The notes beneath the pieces were generated by a model. It saw only the letters and a list, made by a program, of their open reading frames with translations, did not search any database and was not told where the DNA came from. 64,000 nt of DNA from Owenia fusiformis (taxonomy: Eukaryota > Annelida > Polychaeta > Sabellida > Oweniidae). A program made the position numbers and the translations under genes. The DNA lies in the NCBI GenBank assembly GCA_903813345.2, contig CAIIXF020000008.1, forward strand, positions 17,034,822 through 17,098,821, in the 5' to 3' direction. Shown here in pieces: positions 35,601 through 46,400 of this stretch. The first letter of the stretch is position 1, and each line of letters begins with the position of its first letter.

Positions 35601-38057
35601 ACCGTTTAGTATAAAAGGCCCGATCCCGGAATAATACTCAAGGGTTCACAGGTTTGAGGTCGTTGTGTCAACACCTCTAACTGTTATATAGCATAAGTAT
35701 ATTATAGATCGTCACACATTTATAAAAGGGTGATTTTTATTTTGACAAATCAATTCCACATTTATGGGCGAAGTTTCAGGATCATCTATTTGTGTATAAT
35801 AAGGAAAAATTGGCATCTAAATTTTCCCATAACGTAATAGCACACAGCTTGGCATATGAAATATCCTACAAATGAAACAAAGCAAGACAAACCGGTTTCT
35901 AATGCAAGGATTTATATTGGCTGTTGTACATGTATTCTTTGAACGCAATCACTCTTTGGATAACGTTTTCAAAATCATTATAAACGGATTACTTTATCTC
36001 AAAGACAATTTCAATAAACTGGATTTTACAGAACTCCCCTTATTTCTTAAAAATGGACTGATCCAGTTGATTCGCCTAGAGCCGCCATATTGTTTTTATA
36101 CGGGATGCTAATCGGAACCCTTTAAGTAGCTTTTTTGCTTCAAAATGAGAAGGATTTGACCTCAGAAGTACGTCAAAAAGTTAATCTTTTTCGCATTCCA
36201 CTTGTTAAAATAATGTTTTCACCACTTACCTTGCTCCTCTATTTTCTACACATCTTCCCCTATCCAGAAATTGGTTAAATTCATTGCCAAATACATATGT
36301 AGTCATCTTTAGATCCTTTGACATTTCTTATACCCGTTTCTGAAAATCCTGCCAAATACGCCAAATTGCCATGTTTCTAGGCCTATGGTCACCTCAATTG
36401 ATACACTGTAAAACTTTGTGAGATTGATTGACATGTGTCAGATATATGCTAATCAACGTAACTTTGGAAGACCTTTCCAATGATATATCACACTTGGTAC
36501 CATATATCTTGGTTTTGGCTGTAGAGGGGGGACGGGACTTATTTGACACCCTGTATAATAAGGAAGCTGTGATTATTTTAATATGAGACATTACACTATC
36601 TTTTGGATAAAATTCTAAAACTTCATTTTATTTGAGAATAAACCAATGCGCATGAAATTAGATTTCACATCTTCATTTTGTATCGGAAGATAATTAGATT
36701 TTTATGGACTAAATAAGTCAATTTTGAATCTCTGAATCCCAAAGTCGAAGTCAAATAATTATGATAAGAACATTATGTTAATTATGTTATTCAGCGAATT
36801 TGAACCTTGGATGTTTTGTTAGAGCGACTAGAGCTATAGCTATATGTTTTTAAAGGGGCAACAAGGACCGTAGAGAGGAAATTCAATTTTTTTTATTTTT
36901 TCTGAGCTAGCAGGTCAATATTTGGCTTAAAGGGTGACGCATATCGTTTAGCAAATCGAACGCTCGTTTCTGGTGTTGCTCACCGTTTAGTATAAAAGGC
37001 CCGATCCCGGAATAATACTCAAGGGTTCACAGGTTCGAGGTCGTTGTGTCAACACCTCTAACTGTTATATAGCATAAGTATATTATAGATCGTCACACAT
37101 TTATAAAAGGGTGATTTTTATTTTGACAAATCAATTCCACATTTATGGGTGAAGTTTCAGGATCTTCTATTTGTGTATAATAAGGAAAAATTGGCATCTA
37201 AATTTCTCCATAACGTAATAGCACACAGCTTGGCATATGAAATATCCTACAAATGAAACAAAGCAAGACAAACCGGTTTCTAATACAAGAATTTATATTG
37301 GCTGTTGTACATGTATTCTTTGAACGCAATCACTCTTTGGATAACGTTTTCAAAATCATTATAAACGGATTACTTTATCTCGAAGACAATTTCAATAAAC
37401 TGGATTTTACAGAACTCCCCTTATTTCTTAAAAATGGACTGATCCAGTTGATTCGCCTGGAGCCGCCATATTGTTTTTATACGGGATGCTAATCGGAACC
37501 CTTTAAAACCTTCTTTGACATACCTATTTTCTTAAAATGTATGCATAAACTATCAATTTCAGCGTAAAGAAGTGTAAATTCAGTTCAAAGCTTCTATAAA
37601 GGGAGTCTCACTTATAGATTTTTAAGATCCACCACGTTTCAAGAGGAATATCAGCTGAAATAATGTTCATCCAGGGGGTTTCTTTGGAGATAATGAAAAT
37701 ATATGTTAGTCTTGATGAAATATCCAAACTTAAATATATTTTGACACTGGTTGATGACCCCCCTGCACTAATTGTTGCACCTTTAATATCAATATGAAAT
37801 GCAGAAAATAAGTGTATTTTGTTTTGTAACAATTAATATCTCGTATGCTGTTTTAAAGGTGTTATTTCTTCTTTCGACAGACATCCGAACTACTGGATGA
37901 CATGTTTACCTTAAACAAAAATAATTTTGCAGTTTCAGTTGGTGGATGTAAGGATGAAGGAAAATGGAGTTCTAAATGTCAATATTGGCTGAGTCAATGT
38001 GAAACAAGCTCAAGGGTGCAGAGAATCTGCAAGAAATCGTGTGGACTGTGTAAATAA
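32670..38057 (+). CDS. Small secreted ShKT-domain protein, four exons
   Basis: Exons: 32670-32724, 33320-33385, 35239-35310 and 37939-38057 (TAA at 38055-38057). All three introns are phase 1 with GT-AG ends. The predicted 103-residue product has an 18-residue signal peptide (exon 1), two short charged exons, and a C-terminal exon encoding one ShKT domain with six cysteines spaced C-x9-C-x6-C-x9-C-x3-C-x2-C, ending KKSCGLCK. ShKT domains occur in secreted proteins, either as peptide modules or attached to proteases. The Lys-Tyr pair of potassium-channel-blocking members is not present at the equivalent place (Arg-Val is there), so a channel-blocking role is not supported. A TATA box lies upstream, and AATAAA at 38182-38187 is the likely poly(A) signal. 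Introns 2 and 3 are filled with transposons. Function unknown. Confidence 0.8.
32785..33015. repeat. Two hairpins in intron 1 of the ShKT gene
   Basis: AAAATTTAGTGACCTACTT (about 32797) pairs with AAGTAGGTCACTGAATTTT (about 32833), and GCACTCTTTTTGTAAAACTG with its complement near 32975-33005. A relative of the second hairpin's left arm is at about 31908-31950. Confidence 0.6.
33466..33909. repeat. Foldback element in ShKT intron 2
   Basis: Arms of about 62 bp: GGTGATCCATTCGATTACGC...GGTTACCGAAACGGTTCG at the left and the complement at 33844-33909. A second inner pair (GGATTTAATTCCTCACTTAA / TTAAGTGAGGAATTAAAT) lies at 33592 and 33673. Total 444 bp. Confidence 0.8.
34850..35100. repeat. Poly(G)/poly(C) 'ggctacgcc' repeat fragments
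   Basis: Runs of nine G at about 34859 and twelve C at about 34888, then CCTGGCTACGCCTACGCCC and GGCTACGCCCCTGATA. These look like ends of the family also seen at 23409, 44190, 48830 and 52800. Confidence 0.5.
35544..36125 (+). mobile_element. TTAA-flanked element, copy 1
   Basis: Begins TTAAAGGGTGACGCATATCG and ends CGGAACCCTTTAA, so the ends (AGGGT/ACCCT) are inverted and sit on TTAA, the piggyBac-type target. A near-identical copy is at 36928-37507. It contains a 79-codon frame (35872-36111) also intact in copy 2, and a TATAAAAG at about 35610. Insertion is inside the TA-flanked MITE. Confidence 0.75.
35872..36111 (+). CDS. 79-codon frame in TTAA element, copy 1 (hypothetical)
   Basis: MKQSKTNRFLMQGFILAVVH... 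ending CFYTGC with TAA. The same frame is open in copy 2 with three amino-acid differences (M/I, G/E, K/E) and one silent change. No domain was recognised. Since most differences are non-synonymous, there is no sign of purifying selection; it may be a chance frame in a young repeat. Confidence 0.2.
   Translation: MKQSKTNRFLMQGFILAVVHVFFERNHSLDNVFKIIINGLLYLKDNFNKLDFTELPLFLKNGLIQLIRLEPPYCFYTGC
36926..37507 (+). mobile_element. TTAA-flanked element, copy 2
   Basis: Same length and about the same sequence as 35544-36125, again on TTAA at both ends (GGCTTAAAGGGTGACG ... GAACCCTTTAAAACC) and in the same orientation. It lies in the same intron, about 800 bp from copy 1 but outside the TA-flanked MITE, so it is an independent insertion or a local duplication of the element. 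Confidence 0.8.
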
Positions 38058-38189
38058 AACCCAATCGGAACATTTGACATCATGGAAAACGGCCAAGTCA
38101 GCTTCATTATTCAACTCCCTTTGAATTTTGTAAAACTCATGCACACGTATATTGTATCATTATAATAGATGAAAATGTCATAATAAAAA

Positions 38190-38990
38190 TGTGCTTAACT
38201 TTCAAACCATTTAGACAATATTGTTTTATGTTCATATAGTTCATCTATGTAGTGGTTACACTTGTATCTGCTACGTGAAGCAGTTGGCTTACAAGTGTGA
38301 CGGTTAACTAAAAGGGGAAACCTTAATGTCTGTATGATATACCAGCTAATCTTTATGTCTGTGTGAGTAGGCCTGTGTACCTCTGGTCAGTATCAATTGA
38401 AGGTTACGCATTCAAGATGGAGGATGGAAAGTGTCGATTTCGATATTTTTAGTTCTCATCGTATTAAACTATTTTATAGTTGACATAATGCTTTGATATT
38501 TGAACTAAACCAGGCTTATAATTTAATTTTTCACCCTACTTTTACCAAATTTACATGAAACCTAAAAATTAATGAGGGATGTCTTGATACTGATCAAAAC
38601 ATTTTTCATCTCAGTTATGCAACTCGATTTTGTTTTATTCCTAAAAAATATTCAAGTGTTTCTTGGGAAGGAACCGGAGCTGACGAGGACCCGGAGCAGA
38701 TCGCATTATTCCAGGCATTATGGTACAATATTAATATCCCACATGTGGCATATCCGTTTTGATTCGAATAGAATTACCATTCTCACAAACACATTAAGAA
38801 TAAATAATATTAAATTCAAAAAGCATGGAACCATGTCTCAATTCTAAAATGGATCGAAATCATTAACACAGGAATTTGGGATTTCCGGAAAACTGATACT
38901 TGGAAACCTCATTTTAGTACTGGTCGGAAAACTTGGATGTAAAAAAGATACACCAGACTTTGACGTCTATGATGATTCGGCAAATATAAG
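38190..38990. other. Intergenic, no feature recognised
   Basis: AT-rich DNA downstream of the ShKT gene. A 91-codon frame at 38572-38847 has no recognised domain. Confidence 0.35.
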
Positions 38991-39002
38991 CCTGTTACGA
39001 GG

Positions 39003-39222
39003 AAACCAAACCCGTCTGACCCAGTTATCTAATATCTACGCCTGACGTGTAGATCTGGCCAGTATCTACTAGACATTTTAGAATCAGGGAGTAGATAACT
39101 GGGCTAACCAAACCCGTCTGGCCCAGTTATCTACTCCCGATGTCGTAGATCTACGACGTTAGGAGTAGATAACTGGGCCAGACGAGTTTGGTTAATAACT
39201 GGGCCAGACGAGTTTGGTTGGT
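39003..39222. repeat. Clustered foldback with AACCAAACCCGTCTG ends
   Basis: AACCAAACCCGTCTGACCCA at about 39004, AACCAAACCCGTCTGGCCCA at about 39106 and the complements TGGGCCAGACGAGTTTGGTT at about 39175 and 39198. GAGTAGATAACTGGG recurs in both orientations, with a GTCGTAGATCTACGAC palindrome at the centre of the second unit. Confidence 0.75.
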
Positions 39223-39844
39223 TAAAAGGGTGACCGAAAAAATACTCATGAAATATAATAACTAGTTTATCAAACTGTACAAAAGTTGATTTTTAACTCC
39301 CAATGAAACATATGAATGATCTCGATTCAATCAAACAACAAAACAGAGTCTAGTGATGTGAATAATTTTATTCACCAACAACCATGATTTAATTGTTTCA
39401 CCTATAATTTGTGATAAGGAACATAATCAGATAGAGACATTTTGGTGGGAGGTGTAAGCATTGATAAACTCTGAGCACCCTTTGTGTATTCAACTACCGA
39501 AAATGGACCAGGCAGATGGGATAACGTGACGTAGAGACTTGGGCGGTACCAACATTTATCTGTGAAATTAATTATGTATTTGTTAATATAACTTTTCTTA
39601 GATGAAGTTTTTTCAGTTAAAATATGCATACTGCAAGTCTTTCTTGAAGAAGCCTCGGTGTGTATTTAAATTTTCACTTCAACTAAAAATCTATGAAAAA
39701 TAGATTTCAAATTTGACAACTTTTTCAAAGCAAGATATGGGTAATTTAAATTCGTTAATAACTGTTGGCCCCAAAAAAAACCAAAAAACTGTTGGCACCA
39801 CCCCGTCGATTTTCCCACCTCCCCAGTCCATTATTGGATACTGT

Positions 39845-40036
39845 GTATACCAATGGTGTCTAGTGTAGTATACCAATAGTGTCTAGTGTAGTATACCAAT
39901 GGTGTCTAGTGTAGTATACCAATAGTGTCTAGTGTAGTATACCAGTGGTGTCTAGTGTAGTATACCAATGGTGTCTAGTGTAGTATACCAGTGGTATCTA
40001 GTGTAGTATACCAATGGTGTCTTGTGTAGTATACCA
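39845..40036 (+). repeat. Minisatellite, about 23-24 bp unit, eight copies
   Basis: Unit TATACCAATGGTGTCTAGTG plus TAG, with substitutions (AATAGTG, AGTGGTG, GTATCTAG) between copies. It lies downstream of the eIF3f stop codon, beyond the expected 3' UTR. Confidence 0.9.
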
Positions 40037-40329
40037 TTCAGTGTGGGCTGTAGTTGTCACCAACTTAAGAATTGGAAAGTTACCATCACGACTAAGGTGG
40101 AAAACATGATCGCCCAATTTAACATATTGGCATTCAGTTCATTGCCCAATAGGCAATCAGTCAGTCCATTGCCAAGAGTGAAAAATGGTTGCCATTGGCA
40201 GTCAGTCAGGCAGCTAAGTTTTGAAGCCTGTTTACAATGTACCCAGCTGACTAGGTACACTAAGCCCTCCATGTTGAACCCCCTTGTAGTTTTATCATCA
40301 ACAATTTCATGAAGTCCAGAAAATATCTA

Positions 40330-40335
40330 TTTAAT
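40330..40335 (-). terminator. Possible eIF3f poly(A) signal ATTAAA
   Basis: ATTAAA on the minus strand about 100 nt past the stop codon. It is the best candidate seen; no AATAAA was noted closer. Confidence 0.35.
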
Positions 40336-40430
40336 GGTAATGTCTAATGAATATCTATTATATTTCATGGTAGTGTTTTTAATATTGTATGTCAACTGAG
40401 ATCTGACTCCTTGATTAAACTATCCGTTTG

Positions 40431-43400
40431 TTATTGCGCTAAAGTTGTCAGTTTTTCACTAAGAGCCAGTTGTGTGCGTGTAAGATTTGACAGGTAAACC
40501 ACCATCAGTAGATCCTGAAAAACACAAGTGACATACATGAACAGATGTTAACTGCTAATTTAAAACCACACACATAGAGATAAATATCACACTTTTATAT
40601 CGCAAAATTCAAAATGACCACCCAGTAATTTATCCATCACGCTTAAAATCTAATCACATATTAGCTTTAGTCTGCTTAAAGCATCTGAAAAAATTTAGAG
40701 TTGAACAACAGCAGGTAAAGTGCTTTCCTTGAATTTCAATGACAAGATACATGTGTTGCCACCCCCCCCCCTCACACATCCAGTAGCACAAGGCAACAAT
40801 ATAGCATTTCGAAAAATGTTATAATAATCATTTAAAGCTCATTTACAGGTAATATATTCGATCAATTTGCTTGAAGCTCATGTATTTAAACATGCAAGAT
40901 AGCCTTTTGAATGTTTAGATTTAAATGAATATTACACAAGTTTAACAGGGACAGTTATAAATCTCATTAACAAATAAATAATAATAGGTACCTCATGACA
41001 AATGAAGCATATGGCAAATAAACATTACAAATAAATAATAAATATATGTCGTTGTATAAAAGGTACTATATCATATGCTCTGACATGGTATTCAGAGGTT
41101 AACATACTTAAAGCACTCATTTTAATGACCTACCTACTTTCAATTACCTGTAAAAGGTAATATATACTTACAGCACTCATTTTAATGACCTACCTACTTT
41201 CAATTACCTGTAAAAGGTAATATATAATAGCATATGCTTTGACATGGTATTCAGAGGTTACTGTACTTACAGCACTCATTTCAATGACCTATTAAATCGA
41301 AGGGATCTTAGGTAAATCACAGTGTAAATGTTTTTTTCATAAGAGAATTGATAGCAATGGCATCTATGTATTCATCTCATAGCTTATTGAAACATTGCCA
41401 GTTGATTAAAATTTTGGAAGCAAACAAATATCAATCAACACCATGGGATGTATATAACACAACATAAAATTGAGTAAAAGCCTACCTTCATATTTGAGTT
41501 CAGCATTTCTTCGAATTCTTCAGGGTCAATTTTAGGTACGCTGTTAACAAGGTCAAGTAATGTTCTTCCTATCTGGTTATCTGCGGTTATTTTTCCTGCC
41601 TATAAGTTATAATAATAAAAATACATCAATTTCAAAATAGCTTCCTCAACTTATGATTTCTACAACCTGGCAGGAGGACGTTTAAATCAGTATTTCTAAA
41701 GGAGATTCATTATGCCAATTATACCAAGTACTGTGTCTTGCACGTTATCTCAGTTTGATTATCAAATAAAAGAAACAGTGCTTATTTCATTAGAATGATG
41801 AAACGAAGACATGAGATAACAAGTTGATTATGGAAATGTACAAAAACTTATTAAAATATGTATATGATTTAAATTAGTCGAGATGTGTAAAGATATACAG
41901 AGTGATCCAAAAAAGTGGAACATCTGATAATCATTCAGTGAATGTAACAGGTCTAACACAACATGGAAGGCACACATACCAGTACATCATCTACGTATTG
42001 TAAAACATTTGCTAGTTTCTCCTCAAGCCGCTCACATGCTGTCTCAACTTGCAAGAGGTCAGACACCATGCTTATAGTACGCTTAGGGTTGTATTTGCTC
42101 TTCTGTAGAAAGTCCACTGTAACAAACCAGAAACACATATATACATCAGATATGCAGTATTCAACATGAAATGATGATACATAATGAACAGATCAGACAC
42201 CATGCTTATGGTACACTTAGGGTTGTATTTGCTCTTCTGTAGAAAGTCCACTGTAACAAACCAGAAACACATATATACATCAGATATGCAGTATTCAACA
42301 TGAAATGATGATACATAATGAACAGATCAGACACCATGCTTATGGTACGCTTAGGGTTGTATTTGCTCTTCTGTAGGAAGTCCACTGTAACAAACCAGAA
42401 ACACAATAGTACATAAGATATGCAGTATTCAACATGAAATGATGATACATAATGAACAGATCAGACACCATGCTTATGGTACGCTTAGGGTTGTATTTGC
42501 TCTTCTGTAGGAAGTCCACTGTAACAAACCAGAAACACAATAGTACATAAGATATGCAGTATTCAACATGAAATGATGATACATAATGAACAGATCAGAC
42601 ACCATGCTTATGGTACGCTTAGGGTTGTATTTGCTCTTCTGTAGGAAGTCCACTGTAACAAACAAGAAACACAATTGTACATCAGATATGCAGTATTCAT
42701 CATAAAATGATGAATAAATCAATTTTTCATTTGTTTATTATCAGATTAGCATTTACATACACATACATATTATATTTCTTGTTAAATATGATTCAGTCAT
42801 TTTGAAACTTACTTTAAAGTAATGAATGAAGAATCTGAGAGTTAGAAAGTTGGTTACAATAAGATAGAGACTGCTATTGAGGTCTGAAGGGACTAGGGAC
42901 TGGGGAGTGAAGAGACCGAGAGTGATGTTGACACTATACACCATGGACTTTCTCTATCATGGTGTATACTCTGTGGTATATACAGTTTAAAAAGGAGCTG
43001 TTGATGGAGACGAGTCCAACTATACTTGTATATGACAGGGAATATACAATCACTTTTTAATCATCTGATCAATTTTTTTCCAATTCGAAAGTGGCAAACA
43101 TTCCAATGATATAATAAATCTGCAGGAAATAGGGCAGATTTCACCTAATTTCAGTCAACATTTCAGTCATCAAGTGAATGAATCTATATATAATAACATC
43201 TTACCTCCTATCCTCTCTGGCTCATAGCTTGTAATGTCTAGTGGTACTGGGGTGAACATGGTACCTACAGTTTTGCCCGGGACACCTAGTGGTGTGCTGT
43301 AATAGTATATTAATAAAATATATATATATATGTAAATGGCACTAAAATCTTTCACCAGAGTCAGTTAATGCTTTATGGGAAGTGCTAAAACAAAACAATG

Positions 43401-46400
43401 TTGATATGAACACCTATTTTATGCAAACACCTTGAACAATGCAAACACCTTGAAATACTAGTATGCAAACACCTTGAATATGCAAACACCTTGAAATAGT
43501 AACACTTTTAAATAGTAACTCTTACTCTGAATATCCTGATAGATGATTCCTACAGTCAAGGAACATTAGTTATCCCAGCATGACAGCAGATTTTATTTTA
43601 AACAGCCTTTACTGTAAAAAACTGTCATGGTTGATTGAAAACTTATGCACAAATATGTCCAAGCTTATGTACAAAACTTTTATGACAACTCTTATAATAC
43701 ATACCAAGAAACTGTGTTTTCTGTTAAGTACATGTGTACCTACCTAACATATGCCTTGGTGCCCATTTTGGAGCCTTTCAGTGAGGTATCTACAGTGAGA
43801 TGTACAGGGTTCTTGGCCTCTCTGGCATAGTACTCATGTATCAGCACTGAGTGTTCCGTCACATCTGGTCCAGGCCCTGTGGAATACCTACAATATACAT
43901 GTACAGGTGTTATGCTTGATAGAGCAGTGAACAACTTTAACAATGGCGTTGCATCAGTTATCCAGAACCATGGAGCATGGATTGAGCACTTCATCTATTA
44001 ATCAGGCATGTCTGTTGATGCCATGTAACTTCTGCAAGATTTATGACTCAGTGACATTACTTTAGACCTCCCTCCCGCAGTTTTACCAAGGGAGGAGTTT
44101 TTGCCAAAGGGGCTTTTTGACAATCATGCAAAAAAGTGCTCAGAATGGTGAAAAACTGCATGATTTTGAAAGAATTTCTGCCCAAGTAGGGGGGGGGGGG
44201 AGAGCGGCCGCTCCCTCCCCTGGCTACGGGCCTGTGTATAGTGTATAATTCTCATCAATTATAATCCAGGATTTTTTTAAGCTTTCTGGATAAAAACATG
44301 AGATGTATAGCAAACATCACCTTTTCACCTTTCAATATTGAACAGGATTCTGTAATCAATAATGAATGTTTAAACAGTATAAATAATTTTATGATGCAAA
44401 TAATGCTAACAAGTATTAAGTATCATGTTAACATAGCGTGAAAAAAGCAATATATAATTTTACTTACTAAATATACACATATTGTGATTAATACTTGTAA
44501 TTTTGTAAACAACAGCAATTTGTTTTTGCAACAGAGTTTAACAATCACAGGCTTCAAATTAAATGCAAGGATGGATATTACCATAGAATACACAATATTA
44601 CATGTAACATAATGGAATTTATTTTGTGTGTATAATTAGTAGACCAAAATTCTGTGAGAAAATGAAGCAGATTCATTAATATTTACAAAAGTTAGAGCAC
44701 TTTTGATCTTACTTAATGATCACCTTGTATATTTGTTTCCCTGTGTTCCACCATCCCCCTCTACCCTACTATGTTTCCAGTACTTACCATCCTACAATGA
44801 CCTCCGCAGGATTGACTTTCTTGTGTAACTCATACATGTTTCTGGCAAACTCAATATCAACTGCCACCTAGAAAATAAATGATCATTTCATCAAGTTCTG
44901 TTTTGTTTGCCTTCAATGCAATGTTTGCCACAAGTGAATCATACGAAGATTTTACGTAAGAGTTATGATTAAATACTAATTACAAAATTAATCTACTTTC
45001 TAAAAAGTAATATGTTAAAATGGTATTTGGATTTTTCTGAAAAAGTCATGTACTTAAATCATCTTTATTCAAATTGTGTCATATATAGCATTAGCAATTC
45101 TATGATTTTTATCAGTAAGTATACTTATAGCAAGTGTTCCCATAAATGAGTCTCTTTATATGAAGCAAATTAAAAGATTATGTATTGTATATACATATTA
45201 TATAAATATTATTAAAAAGAAACTCTATGTGTATTTTCAGCATTCTTTGGCAAACTAACTTCCTACTTTTGATCTTCATAGTATTTTTAAATGGATTGAT
45301 AAAAATAAAAGTATATCCTACCTCATCTTCTGATTCATTATGTGGTACTGTGAAACAATTTGTTACTTCAACTTGGCCCCGATCAGCTGTACCTGAAAAA
45401 CATTTTTCATGGCTTGAAAATCAATTGTGATCAGATTTGTTCATTGAATCTAATAACAAACTTCCAAGGTCAAAAGTGAATGCCCCCAAACAAAATATCA
45501 AGTGTTGCCAAGCAACATGTCACATGTGTAACATCATAGAATTTCTTGGAACACCCACAGTAATGTCATATCCTAAAATGTTGCAAAATCTAAGGCGAAG
45601 AAAATATTACTTCTGCCAAACAATGAGCTCTTGACATTGTGAGTGCTGCATTAATAATTAATGCAGAACTTGTCTTCAAGCCACCTGTAATTTTAAGAGT
45701 TTCAGCCTTACTCACTTCGAGAGCCAATGTTAGATTTTGAAACTTATGGCTCTCGAACGGAGAAATTGACAGCAGAATAATAGTGACCTTTGAAACACGA
45801 ATTAAGTCAATCAACGGCTTACTTTTGGTGTCTAACATCAGTATCATCAATCCGTGCAAGTATTGGAGCGCTGAAATACTTCTTTTTGATAAACACTTGT
45901 AAATTGTTCATCTAGTGAATGTTTTTTCGACCCATTTCCAATATGGTGGTTTGCTAGGAGCGAGATACCCAACGAACGAAATGAATTTTGAGAATGAGTT
46001 AGGTTCAGACAACCTCCAGAGATTTACGAAAATCTCCAAGCAGAAAACGCCATATTGGATATGGCAGAAAAAACATTCACTCGACTAACAATTACAAGTC
46101 TTGATCAAAAAAGAAGTATTTCAGCGCTCCAATACTTGCACGGATTGATGATACTGATGTAAGACACAGTTAGAGAACAAAAGTAAGCCGCTGATCGACT
46201 TAATTCGTGTTCCAAAGGTCACTATTATTCAGCTGTCCAAGTGCGCCGTGGGAAAGCTATTATATCAAAATCCACATAGCTTTCGCAGGAAGTAATTTCA
46301 GCCATGTTTTTTTTCAAATGACAGAGAACTAGTGTTGTCGCGATGTGCCATAATCGTACATCGATGCATCGGCAATTTTCAGTAGTAAACATCGATGCAC

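Larger units (their letters stand above)
35368..36553. mobile_element. TA-flanked MITE in ShKT intron 3
   Basis: Inverted ends CAGGGTGTCAAATAAGTCGC and TGACACCCTG with the preceding GGGGGACGGGACTTATT give about 28-bp terminal repeats, flanked by TA (35366-35367, 36554-36555). Inner 'tgatataccattggaaag' (about 35432) is mirrored by 'ctttccaatgatatatca' (about 36473). The element is itself interrupted by the TTAA-flanked element at 35547-36124; without that it is about 600 bp. No transposase. Confidence 0.8.

Noticed and set aside
39845-40036. CRISPR-like array
   Set aside because: Units are contiguous head-to-tail with no unique spacers and the sequence is animal nuclear DNA; it is a minisatellite.
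40022-40312. 96-codon plus-strand frame with an antisense 71-codon frame
   Set aside because: It lies in the eIF3f 3' region, contains short inverted words and has no recognisable domain.
42072-42722. Series of 66-82 codon minus-strand frames that look like a repeated small protein
   Set aside because: They are read-through of the 134-bp tandem copies of eIF3f exon 6; only the innermost copy is a functional exon.
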